From Apostichopus japonicus (taxonomy: Eukaryota; Echinodermata; Holothuroidea; Aspidochirotida; Stichopodidae): DNA of 64,000 nucleotides. The translations under genes and the position numbers were made by a program. Shown here piece after piece: positions 30,695-42,747 of the stretch. The stretch covers positions 19,032,898 through 19,096,897 of the forward strand of contig NC_092577.1 in the NCBI RefSeq assembly GCF_037975245.1, given 5' to 3'. The notes beneath the pieces were generated by a model. The model did no database searches and was not told the DNA's origin. It saw nothing but the letters and a program-made list of their open reading frames with translations. Each line of letters begins with the position of its first letter. Position 1 is the stretch's first letter.

Positions 30695-33600
30695 AAAATT
30701 TACCTTGCCGAGTTTGAAAGAGGAATTTTAAGGAGGATGCCAGCTTTCCTTAGGTGCTGACCATCCATTTATACTGGAGAAGCTCTCTTTGAAGCTTCTC
30801 ACTCTCAACATTGATGTACCGATGTACGTTTTGGTTAAAAAAGTTAACCCAAATACTGACTTATGTCTGTAACTCATGTCTGCAAATTGACTTCACATGT
30901 TCTTATACGTTTCTTGATGAAGAGTTAATAAAGAAGAGGGTGATTTAGGTGAGTTACAACTCTTGTTTTTTAATTCCTGCGTTTGATGTTGTCAATGGAG
31001 ATCAGTGACGTTGTTGGACAGATTTTTTACAATTAGATTCGAAAAAAGTGGAAAGCAGAACATTTGTTAACGTTTGCAACCTTATACACTGGTGGCATTT
31101 TTCATGGAGGGTTGAATTTGCTGACATCTTCAACGACGAAGAACACTAATAAATGGTGATAGTTGAACAAATCATCACAGCAGTCAGCTGCTTTATGACA
31201 CGCTATTAGTCACCCTGTTCGTGGGTCAGAGGGGGTTTGTTTGGCCTACATTTTCTTTGTCGATATAAAACGGTATCTGTACACTTGAGACTGTACACTT
31301 GAGACCGTCCACCTGCAAAGTCTCTCTATTATGACATTTTTTATAAGTTTCCCATCGCCCAGTCCTAATTTGATTCGGCTGATTTAGAAACAATGCTATC
31401 CTTTTAGTTCAGCACTGTCTCGTATTTTTAAATAGGTCAGTAACTGGGTGAAGGGCCGTCCAATGCTGTCGCTATGTATTTTATTGTCCAACTGCATTAG
31501 ATTTTCAAGGGGCGTGCGTTATAGGGTGTTTCGTTTTCTGTTATGATTTCGGGTAGCTCCTGTAAACTTTTAAGAATTAATAAATCACTATCATATAATA
31601 ATACAAGACAGGGTATTCCAGTTCTTGAGGCTCTCTATTCAATAGTAATCTGTTTTATAAGCTCATTTACTCATACATCCATATATGGGCATAGATAGGC
31701 TAGGATGGTGGCTGGGGTCAGGGTAGGTATGTAACCTCCAGGCAGGACTGGCCTAAACTGCAGGTTGCATTACAATATGTTACACCTCCCTTTCTTTGTA
31801 AGTTAGATGTCACAACAACCAGTGTATTCAAAACAATGACTACATGAATTTTGAACATACACTCTTAAAACGTTGGGCAAAAATTGGTTGGGTAGAGATG
31901 TTTTAAGAAAATGTTGGTTAATTCTTTAACCATTATGGGTAAAATGGTGTTGGAAACAATTATCCAACGTTTATCCTTTATATATACGAGTCCATTTGCC
32001 CGAAGTCTGGGCAATGTTCCCGCCAAAATAATGTCGTACAATTCGAACTGCAATGTGATCATTGCGAACGTACATTCGTATACTAACTACGCTGGACTAC
32101 TAGTGAAGGCATGTTGCGCATTGCGACGTGATAACAGCACACTTCTAAGTTCTACTAGATACGGTACATGCGATCGAATTGCAGTAGAATATTCTTGGAT
32201 ACATTCATGAGTATATTTTGAATTATGTCTTCCTCGTCCCCGGTTGATGATGGTGATGTGTTGACACTTTAACAAAGTTGGGGGTAGAAGATATGAAGGA
32301 ATCATTTGAAGGTATAGTATTCATACCCCCAAACGGATTGGCTAGTATTACTCGGTCTAGCCTAACGTCAGGCTGTGTCCGTCTACAGACTTGGCAATTT
32401 GCAAACATTAGGTCAACAGTATATATTGTGTTCGTAGCCCAGACTAGCCCGTGCGTAGGCTAGGCCTAACTCTGCTTCACAAGATAGAGCGCGCTTTGCG
32501 TATACGTTAGGCTACGGAGGTATAACGTTATGCTTGTGTTTGGCGTGGGATAAGTAACGTTGATGACACTTGACCAGTTCTAGGCTCACATTTTTCAGTT
32601 TTCTGAAGAAAGTTAAGAAAACTATTAAGATGTCACTAAGGATAGGCCTAACTTAGTCGACTTCATTCTAGCTCGCAGAAAATTGTTTTAGAAAACTTCC
32701 TAGTTTGAGTGGCATATATTACTTACTATTACATATTGGGCCATATTGATCACATTTTTATAAATAAAATAGTTTCTTTTCCTAACTGTTCAGAAAAAGT
32801 GAGGGTGCAGGCAATTAACCTACAGAGAGTGTGATCAGAAGGGGAATTTCTGCGATAAAAATTTGGTTCAAATTTGAAAATAAAAAAAAGGAAGGAAATT
32901 GACCCAGTGGGCAAAAGGATGCAGCCAGGACAAGAAACTACTAAGTTATACCTCGCCTTAGTATAACAAATGTTGATTTTTATTGGGGCTCAGCCTCACA
33001 ATATTCATAAATTTATGGTTTAACTTTAAGTGTACAGTAGATCCTACGTGTGCAAAATTTCCACAAAACTGGTACAGTAGGCATATCTGTAGGTCCGAGA
33101 CTATGTGATCAGAAAGACAAGATTTTGACATGTAAAAATATGTCTCTTCCTTCTATCATTTTCTTTTTCAGATATAAATGAATGATAAATCTTAAAGGGG
33201 CCTATGCTAAGGCTAGGTGTATGCATTTATCCAAAATATTAAGACCATAATGAACTTTCGATAACCTTTTGGTTTGGTAAACCAAGTTGTGTGCAACAAT
33301 AAAAACATTGTTTGGTAATTTTGCATTGATTTATATTATATATATCATCACTTTGCTGGCTCACAGCCAAATATCTGACCCGTGGTAATCATGTATTCAT
33401 TGTCAAGAAATGAGAAAAAAAAAATTCCATTTAATAGGGGTGTCATGGAGGGTAATGTAGTTCTTTCAATAAAACATTTTTGGTCCAAACTGTGTCATTT
33501 GGCTATCAAAAACGGTTGTAACTTTCTTCACGGTAACCACATACAACCATGTAGATTTTAAGACTCTATCTGCTTACAGTAAAAACATAAAAAATCACTA

Positions 33601-33919
33601 CGTGACGAAGGTGCAACAATTTTTTTTAATGAATTCTCCCCTCCTTTTTGACACTGTTTTGATTTTAAAACTTTATACTATTTTCTTTAAATGCTAGTTT
33701 TTTGTTGTTGTTATTTCAGAGAATGAGATAGACAATGCTGCATTGTCCTTGTTATAAAGGAGCTCATACCAAAGATTGGTACCGGGATGAAATTTTTGAA
33801 GGGTTGGTGACAGAAGGTACTTTAAAGAAACTAAATGGGATATACATTTTTCAATTGCCTCAGGGTTGTAGATGGCAACATTAGGACTTATTTCTTTGAC
33901 TTCAAACATGCCCATGGCA
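30695..33919. other. Non-coding stretch, nothing convincing
   Basis: Long AT-rich region without a supported gene. Frames at 31911-32463 on both strands overlap each other and show no domain. CpG and TAGGCCTA-like motifs rise around 32400-32650, perhaps a host promoter, but no associated first exon is clear. Confidence 0.35.
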
Positions 33920-34222
33920 TTAATGCTCAACATAATTCAAATATTATTTGTAGTCAGGGAAAGTGTAAATTAATGCTCAACATAGGTCAAATATTATTTG
34001 TAGTCAGGGAAAGTGTAAATTAATGCTCAACATAGGTCAAATATTATTTGTAGTCAGGGAAAGTGTAAATTAATGCTCAACATAGGTCAAATATTATTTG
34101 TAGTCAGGGAAAGTGTAAATTAATGCTCAACATAGGTCAAATATTATTTGTAGTCAGGGAAAGTGTAAATTAATGCTCAACATAGGTCAAATATTATTTG
34201 TAGTCAGGGAAAGTGTAAATTA
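33920..34222. repeat. Tandem array, six copies of a 50-bp unit
   Basis: The unit starts TAATGCTCAACATAGGTCAA and has a period of exactly 50 bp. Units 2 to 6 look identical; the first differs at a few positions (CATAATTCAA). The absence of divergence points to recent expansion or homogenisation. Confidence 0.95.
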
Positions 34223-34304
34223 AAATTTGGAAGATGCTATAATTACAAAAGGCATCTGCTCACAAAACATAGTTTGCCATCTGAACTAAATTAAAACAAC
34301 GTTC

Positions 34305-34514
34305 ATGGAAGAAACTGAGAGTGGTGATGATGCATATTCATGTGGTAACATAGAAGACAGAGATCTTGAAAATGACCCTGCTACAATTTTCATTGTGAGA
34401 TTGAAAGCCTCAAATCTACCATCATCACTTGTACAGACCATTATTTGTGACACACAAGTATTGATAGGCAATTTTGTTGATGATGTGGAGAAACATATAT
34501 CAGACATTTTATAG
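34305..34514 (+). pseudogene. Coding remnant, acidic segment plus helical region (unknown family)
   Basis: A 69-residue frame starts METESGDD-like acidic sequence and continues with ATIFIVRLKASNLPSSLVQT and later VDDVEKHISDIL. From memory, similar segments (a phrase like FIVRLK followed by LP...VQTI) occur in large repeated invertebrate proteins linked to transposons. No intron borders are obvious and the frame ends at TAG. A decayed exon of a mobile or domesticated gene is likely. Confidence 0.35.
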
Positions 34515-34844
34515 TCATGAATGTTGTTACCGAAAAAAAGGGATCCAATAACCCATTTTATGTGCCAACGTCTCCAAGGAATTACAAAATGTGTAGGTTT
34601 TATATTTAAATTTCAATTCCCATTACAGGTACCATGCTCCAATTTATATACATGCAATGCTTTTTTGAGAAATGTTACATGTTCTTACGTAATACACACT
34701 AACTGGAACAGGGAAAAGGAAATAAGTAACAGGGAAACCTATTTTAGCCCTCCAAAACTGGATGGGAAGCTGTGGATGGCACTATTAAACCTTTGTTGAA
34801 AAAAATTACCCCTAAAACTTAAGTACCTATGCTCTAATTCACAG

Positions 34845-34960
34845 ATCAAAAGAAGAACCTTTCAGTCTTCATGCTATCAATAATACTACGAGGTGTGAAG
34901 GGTAAAAGGGGCAGTAGGTTGGCACAGCAATCCGTGAAAAGCTTCATCACTGTTCAGCCG
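34845..34960 (+). CDS. Possible host exon with strong donor
   Basis: An acceptor (CTCTAATTCACAG) and a strong donor (CAGCCG|GTAAGT) enclose 116 bases. The frame is open across the exon and encodes QKKNLSVFMLSIILRGVKGK then RGSRLAQQSVKSFITVQP. The family is not recognised. It may belong with the segment at 34305-34514. Confidence 0.35.
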
Positions 34961-35880
34961 GTAAGTAGTTTATTCAAAAAGGTAAAATTTGTTGGAATCA
35001 TGCATGAATCAATGAATTTTGTGATCTTAATTTGGAATTGCTTCATGATCTGATTCCCTTTACAAATAAGGTATATTTAATTTGACAGAGATCATGTAGT
35101 CAACTAGTAATAAACTTTATGTTATTTGTTTCCCTTTCATGATTAACTTTTAAGAAACTTCTCCACATTAGAGGGTCTAAAAACTGTACAAATCATCCAT
35201 TTTTGAGAGGTGAATAAACAGACACAACAATTACATCATAGTTTCTCAACCCTGGGTCATTGAGAATTATTTTCCTGGGTGTTGGGGGGGGGGGTCTGTG
35301 AGGGCAGATTGGTTAGCAGGGTTGCCAGCCATCCTGGAAAATGGGAGCAGAACCTTTAAAATTAGTTTCCCTTTTTACAGTCAGGAAAAGTTAGGGAATT
35401 TGAGAAAAATGCCTAAAAAATCAGGGAAAAGCTAGGGAATTTGATTGGCCCAAGAGAGCAGTCAGTCTTATATATTGGCTCATGTCCAAATTGTGCGAAG
35501 ACATATCACACTAGAAATAGGTTGAACTAATCATCTGAGTGGTCAGAGCCAACCAGGAGGCGCGGCTCGATTTCTAATCCCAGCCGTGTCATACCAAAAC
35601 TGTTATCGACCTTCACTGCAGAGTCTAAGTATTTGGTTGAGGAACAAGAGCCAAAGGGCACTGTGGTTCCTTGCTTGGGGTATATGACAATACACATAAT
35701 ATTATCAAGCAAGATTGGGCTGAAATAGTCCAAGTAATTGTGGTCCTACATGTTCCCATAAAAGTAACCAACACTGTAGCAAACACTTTTGTGATCACAA
35801 AATACGATCGGATTTTTGATGAAAAGGCACTTTTGAGATCTTAATATGGCGTCGAAAATGTTAGAAATATAAGAGACCTA
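34961..35880. other. Non-coding stretch
   Basis: No gene is supported. A poly-G tract occurs near 35285, and a repeated TCAGGGAAAAG(C/T)TAGGGAAT phrase near 35380-35445. Confidence 0.4.
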
Positions 35881-37320
35881 CAAGCGTGTCAACAGATATG
35901 ATAACATTGGTGACCTCAGATGACATGACCTTTAAGTTTCAAAATGTTCCACCACCCCATTCACTTGTCCCAAAATATCAAGCATGTCACACCTTGGCAT
36001 TGAGATTTAATTGCATTAAATGTCTAAAAATGAACTTTGAACTTGTATACATAACTTCACACACAAAGGTCACCGGGAGGTCAACCAATTGACATTTTTG
36101 ATCGGTGAGACCTAAATAGAGCATGACTGTAAAAATACATTTTTTCTTTGCCCATTTTCTCCCCCCAAAATACTACTTTTTTATCATTAATTGACCTTTG
36201 GTGACCTTGTAACTACTCCAAAAATATCAACCTTGTCACACCTTGCAACTGGGAGATATTGCATTAAATGTCTGAAATTAACTTTCACCTCATATAACTT
36301 CGCACACGAAGGTCACACGGGGGTCAACCCATTGACATTTATGATCAGAAGGTACCTTTGACATCTGAAAAAAGCATCGAAACTGTAAAATTCCACAAAA
36401 CACGAAAAGGTCACCAGAGGTCAAATTGAGGTCAAGGGTCACCCAGATGTGGGTGGACAATTAGATTGCATTGAAGCAACTCCCAACCCAAACGGAGAAT
36501 TTTTTCTCAAGTTATCGCAAAAATACTAGTTTTTATCATTAATTGACCTTTGGTGACCTCGGATCACATGACCGTTAAGTTTGAAAATATTCCCCTTTAC
36601 CATTTGCAACTTGTCTCAAAATATCAACTGTGTAACACCTTGGCACTGGGAGTTATTACACTAAATGTCTGAAAATTAACTTTGACCTCATATTACTTAA
36701 CATACAAAGGTCACCTTGGGTCAACTTATTGACATTTTTGATTAATGAGACCTAAATAGAGCATCAAACTATACAAATTCAAACATTTTTTTCTTAGCCC
36801 ATTTTCTACACCCAAAATACTAGTTTTTTAACATTAATTGACCTTTGGTGACCTCGGATCACATGACCGTTAAGTTTTAAAATATTCCCCTATACCATTT
36901 GCAACTTGTCCAAAAATATCAACCGTGTAATACCTTGGCACTGGGAGTTATTGCACTAAATGTCTGAAAATTAACAGTTTTGACCCCTAATTGACCTTTG
37001 TTGACTTGGGTCACATAACTGTTATGTTTGGAAATGATCCCTTACCCCATTCAAAACTTTTCTCAAAATATGAACTGCATCAGAGTTTGCACCGGGAGAT
37101 ATTGCAGGTTTAATGATTGGAGTTTTTGGACCATAATTGACCTTTGGCGACCTTTGTGGGCACCAAACACGATTGGGATCTTCTTCTCACTATGGGTTAT
37201 CCATTCACCAAGTTTGATCATGATACATCATATTCTGTTGAGATATCGTGTACACAAGCCAAGCATCACATACACACACATGCCAAGTTGAATGCATAAA
37301 GTTCATAGCTTGGCAAAAGT
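35880..37320. repeat. AGGTCA-rich dispersed repeat, copy 1
   Basis: It contains partial internal duplications (blocks around TTAATTGACCTTTGGTGACC and CTGGGAGTTATTGCA) and many AGGTCA / TGACCT words. It is paralogous to 61900-63480. For example, 36294-36590 aligns with 62940-63240, and 37130-37290 with 63300-63470, both ending in ATATCGTGTACACAAGCCAA and a (CA)n run. No coding capacity is visible. Confidence 0.85.
36408..36441 (+). promoter_or_regulatory. Clustered AGGTCA half-sites with DR4, DR5 and DR1 spacing
   Basis: AGGTCA at 36408, 36418 and 36429 and GGGTCA at 36436 are direct repeats separated by 4, 5 and 1 bases. These are the spacings of nuclear-receptor elements (DR4, DR5, DR1). 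Receptor binding is inference. Confidence 0.6.
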
Positions 37321-38305
37321 CTACCCCTACTTCATTGACAACTTTGAAACCTGGGGGCTTTCCAAGTCTAAGGCCTCACTGAGCAATGCCTTAAAATGGT
37401 CTTATGCATGACTTTTTCCATGAAGTTGCATAGCTTTGTACATCTATATATGTTCTTCAGTTAATGATTACGAAATTTTCTCTGTTGAAAATCACACAAT
37501 GAACAATACATCAAGTTTGGATTTTCTTGTTCATTTATTGAATGAAATGATACCGAACTACTACTGATTGCTGACAAAGTATGGAAATACAATAAACATT
37601 GTATTCTTGTAGTTTAATACAAAGTTTCTTATGAGATAAACATTTAACTTTAAAATACTACATGACATTCTACATGTTCGTATGTTATTTCAGGTCAATA
37701 ACAGCAACCAGCATCTGCTAATCACATCAAATGAAGTAAATAGGTTATTTATCATTTTGTGGTTTTTCTAGTTGTCTACATTAGGGCTACAGGCTATTAC
37801 ATATCTATCTGTGTAGTGTTCTGATGCGTAATTTAGTGCTTCTGTAAAACATCCTAACATATCAGCAAGCTGAAACAAGATTGAATAACTCCAACGCCGA
37901 AATGCTTACTAATCGCTTTGTAAAGGTAGATTGTCATTTTGTGCGATATGTAAATGGTTTTATTGAACTATTACTGTCAATAACACTATGAACTAGAGCA
38001 CCAATAGTACAGAAACTTGAACAGTAGCAACAATCAGCTCAAAATGGTCCCTAAATGGTGTTTTTCACCTAACATTCCTAAATAATCCTCACATGAAGGC
38101 AAGAGCTTGATCACTATGATGAACTTTGATTAACTATTGACCTTAATTTCATGAACATTGCATAGGAAGCACTACCTAACAGACATTTCAACTAACTTTC
38201 TTCAACATCATCAATATATTATTGTATACAATTTGTTAATACACTATACTACACTAAATCATCATACTAAGACTATGAAATAGATATTTCAAGATTGGCC
38301 GTGCT

Positions 38306-38560
38306 GAGGTTGCCATTAATAGCCACTAGTTTCCCAGCACATACTTTGATATTTATCGTGGCTGGAATTACTTGCATTAGTCTATCTTCCATGGAAAGCG
38401 TTGCATCGAAGTACTACTCACCAAGAGATGCAAGCATAGTATTCATTATTTCCGTTGTTGCCTCATAAGTATTGATGTCTTCGTCTACTTGGCAAAGCAG
38501 CTGATAAGTTCCGTCTTCCACATCAAACGCTATTATGGTGAGTGGCATGTCTTCATTTGG
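38306..38560 (-). pseudogene. RPA-like gene, 3'-most exon candidate
   Basis: In one frame the minus strand reads NEDMPLTIIAFDVEDGTYQL and then LLCQVDEDINTYEATTEIMN up to MLASLGE. It then meets TAG and continues in the same frame with YFDATLSMEDRLMQV to a TAG at about 38280. Either a donor at LG|GTGAGT ends the exon, or the TAG is a mutation. The two upstream exons encode OB-fold-like sequence on the same strand, so this is probably the C-terminal part of the same protein. The acceptor is not clear. Confidence 0.4.
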
Positions 38561-39400
38561 GGGTGTAGATATGTAATTAAAAAGAAAGGTTTTTGTATAA
38601 TGGTTCCGAAATCAGAAAAAGCTAGAGCACCAATCGTGCAGTAGCTTGTACAATAAGTTGTGTAATTACTGATAATTTTCTTCAATAGAAAAATCAGCAT
38701 ATATATATAACCAAGCAGAATTGAATTGAGAATAGGTCCTTATACCCTTCATAATCATTCCTTTATAGCCTTATAACATTTGCCCCCTACAAGACATTTG
38801 ACCTTTACTTCTTGAACTACCCCAAAAGGAATATAATCAACTTTCATCAACATCCATTTAATCTGTAAAGAAGCATGTTGCTGCATGGATTTAAAGAGTG
38901 AACCTGAGATGATCTTTGACCACAAATTCTGAAAAATCATATGAAGCTATACTAAATTATCACCAAACTCAATTTTTGCAAAACATTCTATGAAATTGCT
39001 GGAAGAAGCATTTTAAAGATTGTGAAGTATTTTCTACCTATCCCAGATGCACCGTTGGGAAAAGTGGTTAGAGGATACCCCCATTTTGACCTATTAACCT
39101 TGCCCAGTGGGCCACAACTCTGCCCATGTTTAATAATTTGTGATAGAATGTTTAATAGCTGTAGCATCCTTCTAGCATATGTCACACACAAAAGTTGTGA
39201 AGGATAGCACCATGCAGTTTGCATCTAAGCACTGTTAAAACAATTCAACAATTTCACTGGTTTAATCAATCTCAAATACTGACTCGTGTTACTATGTTCA
39301 GGCAAGTTAGTATTGAAGTGTTGGTTCACTATGCATGCATATATACCAGATAACGTACAAAAGCATGCCCATATATTAGGAGTAAGACCAATTACTTTAC

Positions 39401-39616
39401 CTTTATTTTTGTCCTTGAAGTGGTGGAAACCTGCCTCTCGTTTTGGTATTCTGTTGTAACCACATTTTCAGCTGTCACAAAATCCCCCGGCTTCAATTGA
39501 TGGGTGGCGAAATCCTTCCACAAGGACAGTTTTATGTTGTCAGTCTTGTCCTCGATTACTACGGTACGGACTTGCACATTTGAACCTCTGGCAAAAACTT
39601 GTCTTGGGGCTTCATC
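39401..39616 (-). CDS. RPA/OB-fold-like exon 2
   Basis: An acceptor (TTTGTTGACAG) and donor (AAAG|GTAAAG) enclose 72 codons in phase 0: DEAPRQVFARGSNVQVRTVV, then DNIKLSLWKDFATHQLKPGD and FVTAENVVTTEYQNERQ. Alternating strands, the LWKDFA phrase and the L-K-x-G-D-x-V turn are typical of the OB folds of the RPA70 group, which bind single-stranded DNA. The gene runs parallel to and downstream of the Helentron, and RPA-like genes are known cargo of some Helitrons. Confidence 0.65.
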
Positions 39617-40396
39617 CTGTCAACAAAATAATGCAAATTTTTGTACTTGGAAATCCTAAAGTCAGTTGGAAGTTTAGTAAAGAGAACATATTTCAGTCCT
39701 GGTACAAAATGAAGTTTGATTGGTAGTATTTTGGAAGAAAAGTGATTATGGAAAGAACTAGGTCACAGAACTGTAAACATTTGTTGGTAATGGCAGGCTT
39801 CCATGTCAGTAAAATGGCCCCTTGTCACATGTTATAATTTAAACTGTGGTGATAGCTACAGTTCATTTCTGTCCATTTGCAATATAAATTTGACATGAAA
39901 TGAAAGAAAAAAATCTTTTCAAGTGCTGGTTGACAGGGGGGTCTTTAAGGCTTAAGTGTTGGTCAGCAAAGCAAATAGTAGCCAATTCATTAATCATTCA
40001 TCCCTAGAACAATAGATCTAATTAGGACAATATAAAATAAAGTATGACTTCCACCTGATCAACTCCAAACAGATTAACGTTATCTAAATAATTCAACCAT
40101 TTATCATTAATTGGATTTCGATAACAATATTTCCATTATAACAATTCCTTTGACCATAGAGATCATTCAACCAGTACAGCTTGTAAGAATAATTTTCCAC
40201 ATTCAAAGCCACATTCTTGAAGACAGGCAAGGAATACTGTTTGAATCGTTAAGTCACCTATGCAATGTTCATCTACTAAATCTCTTTTTAGAATAATCTA
40301 CAGGTTGTAACAAAAATATGTCTACCAATCTTCCATCATGCAAACCTTTGACAATCATGTAGTTTAGATTAGTTTTGTACATAAATGCACATCATT

Positions 40397-40746
40397 CAGT
40401 GGCATAGGAAGGTACTTATGAGTGGGGGGCTGAAGACTGATGGCCGACCTGGGGGAGGGGTCTACGGGGAGGGTAAGATTTCTTTGCATTTCCAGGTGGC
40501 CTCAGATGCCATTTGGTGCAATATAGCACACTTCAACCAACCCACTCCATTTTGTATATAATTTTGCATTTTCACCTGGCCTTAGATGCAGTTTGGTGCC
40601 CCAAATGAGATTTTTTTCTCATTTGGAAATGAAAAAGGGGTTTTCTGACTTGCAAAGCGGGGGGGGGGGCAGAATGATACTTCCGCCCCTCCATATTTTT
40701 CACTGGGGGACTAGCGCCCCCCAGCCCCCCGGTTCCTACGCCCTTG
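40397..40746. mobile_element. hAT-like MITE inside an intron of the RPA-like gene
   Basis: A perfect 8-bp target-site duplication ACATCATT (40389-40396 and 40747-40754) flanks 350 bp with terminal inverted repeats CAGTGGCATAGGAAGGT and, reversed, CAAGGGCGTAGGAACC. 8-bp duplication and CAGTGGC/CAAGGGC ends are typical of hAT elements. It has no coding capacity and includes a poly-G tract near 40660. Confidence 0.88.
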
Positions 40747-40824
40747 ACATCATTATTAGCTACCTTTTGATGGTGAGTACCTGTACAGAACAACATTGTA
40801 GGAATGGAGTGAGAAATTACTTAC

Positions 40825-41253
40825 TCTTATAACTTTTCCTGTAATTGACTGCATTGATTTTATCGCTGATTTTTTCACAGTTGGAATATCTGAGGGTGGT
40901 GGAGTAGGAGGTCTCAGATAATTTACTGCCTCTCTCAAGACAGTGTCGTCAATAGCCATGGTCGGTGCCCGGTAGATTTTAGTTTGAGGTTATTATAATG
41001 GAATCCGGTTTTGTAATGTAGTTTTTTAGGATAACAGTAGCATTCTCTTTGACGTGTTCTGTTTTCGATACGTCAAATGTCACTGCTTTCATAAAACCTG
41101 TACTGTCACACAGTACAAAGTTTTGCATTTTTTTTTCACACCATCCTTGGTGTAGGTTGTGGGCGGCAACATAGATGGCACGACACACTTCAATGGGAGT
41201 TCAAACGGTTGAGACTTCCCTCTCATCTCCTTGATCTTTGCTATGGTGATCAT
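40825..41253 (-). pseudogene. RPA/OB-fold-like exon 1, two frame breaks
   Basis: The acceptor is TTTACACAG before ATGATCACC and the donor AAGA|GTAAGT. The frame starts MITIAKIKEMRGKSQPFELP, then shifts at a long T-run (about 41128) into MQNFVLCDSTGFMKAVTFDV and TEHVKENATVILKNYI, an OB-fold pattern (strand, D-S/x-T-G, strand, V-x-L-K). It shifts again near 40990 into MAIDDTVLREAVNYLRPPTP and ends SITGKVIR in phase 0, matching exon 2. Probably a single-strand DNA-binding, RPA-like protein. The breaks suggest a decayed copy or homopolymer miscalls. Confidence 0.55.
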
Positions 41254-41259
41254 CTGTGT

Positions 41260-42377
41260 AAAGAATATAGAATAATACAGAATTTGAAGACTGACTTCAT
41301 TAAACACTCAATGAGCACTAACAATAACTAGTGTTTTGTGTATATTAAGTTTCTATTGTTAGCATCTTTTGCATTTAATCACCTTTAATTATACAAAAAG
41401 TGTCAACATTTCAAATGCACCTACAAACATTGACATTATGTCAGTTTAGGTTTATTTAAAAAAAAATCTTTTAAATATCTGCTGATGCTCCTGGTTGCAA
41501 ATTTGCAACCTTTGTTCAGCAATTATTATACCATTATATATGTGTATGGTGCTTATGGCATGCTATTAATGAGGTCACAGGTATGTAGGACGAAATCTGC
41601 AATTGCAAGTTACAATATTCGAATTTGTTATGGTGCTAGTTGTCTGAATTTTTATGTGTAAATAAGAGGGGGGGGGGGGTGGATAACTGATAATGACGGT
41701 TATTAGTCATACTCTATAGGTGGATGGGCTATTAGGAGTAGAAAAATGTTATTGTTGTGGTGATCATGTCATGACTGTTAATGAAGTCACAGGTCAAAAC
41801 AAATCTTACAATTGCAATAACTGTGCAATTGCATGATTGGATTTCTGCAATATTGTTAAGTTGCTATTGGTTGATAACTGACAAGTGCTTGTATATATGT
41901 GTTCAATGTTACAAAATGCATATTTATGAGGGACAGTGCTTATCATTATTTACTTGAATATTTGTATGCACGATATCCACAACAAGGAAATGATTTCAAC
42001 ATACTTGGTGTGCACATGTCTCATGAGTGACCATATCATATATTTGAATGAGGTCATAGGGTCGAATATGAACATTTTCAAATAACTATAGGTGTCATAC
42101 ATAAGGTCATACTTGATTTGATGCTAGATAATAACTGACCACACAGATCATAATGATGTAATTGTAATGTTATGTTTATTATTACGGAGGTGTGTAGAGG
42201 AAGAGAAGTCTGATGCAATGCATGCAATCTGGATAAAGTCTTTGGTTATGATCCGACCAGTGTTTGATCTATTGATCTGCATAAGCAAACATTGACTGCA
42301 TAAGCAAACACTACTGCTAGCTAACCAGTAGATGCACATATGCTTATAAATAGTAAACATAGTTAATGTAATATGCA
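41260..42377. other. Non-coding stretch between Helentron and RPA-like gene
   Basis: AT-rich sequence without a supported exon; a poly-G tract lies at about 41670. It could hold the Helentron 3' end or an intron of the RPA-like gene. No CTRR-type end or hairpin was pinned down. Confidence 0.35.
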
Positions 42378-42747
42378 TTAATGGAGGTTTTGCAAGGAAA
42401 TCCATGTTGGTTTGTGATCACTGCAATAGCTCTCAAGAACTCCACTACCAATTATTTTACTTGTAGCAATGTTTGTGTAGATGTGATCTAAGCATGAGTT
42501 ATAATCTGTTGTAGGAGTAAGTATAAGTTGTTTGTAGTTGAAAGTTTTTGTTAATAGACAAAGAAGGCTGTTTTTGTCTGGTGTGTTTTGGAGCATGTCA
42601 ACATTGAAATCACCAGTAATCAATGTTGGTTGTGAGTGATCTATGTGACCTAACAAGTTATTTAATGCACCTTGGAATTGCTGCATTGGCACTTTTTTAG
42701 ACCTGTACACTACTGCAATTTGAAGACTGCCAGCAAGTGTTTTTTTT
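42378..42747 (-). pseudogene. Helentron AP endonuclease, C-terminal part
   Basis: The frame reads VPMQQFQGALNNLLGHIDHS, then TLITGDFNVDMLQ, DHIYTNIATSK and ESYCSDHKPTWISLQ. GDFN, the D-H of the catalytic core and the final SDH are the defining motifs of LINE-like exonuclease-endonuclease-phosphatase domains. It continues from the preceding ORF after a one-base shift in an 11-base A-run (minus strand, about 42737-42747) and ends at TAA. In Helentrons this domain is fused behind the helicase; its role in transposition is not established. Confidence 0.85.

Noticed and set aside
33920-34222. CRISPR array
   Set aside because: The 50-bp units follow each other without spacers and the DNA is eukaryotic.
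37250-37290. (CA)n microsatellite as a separate feature
   Set aside because: It is the tail of the AGGTCA-rich repeat, present in both copies.
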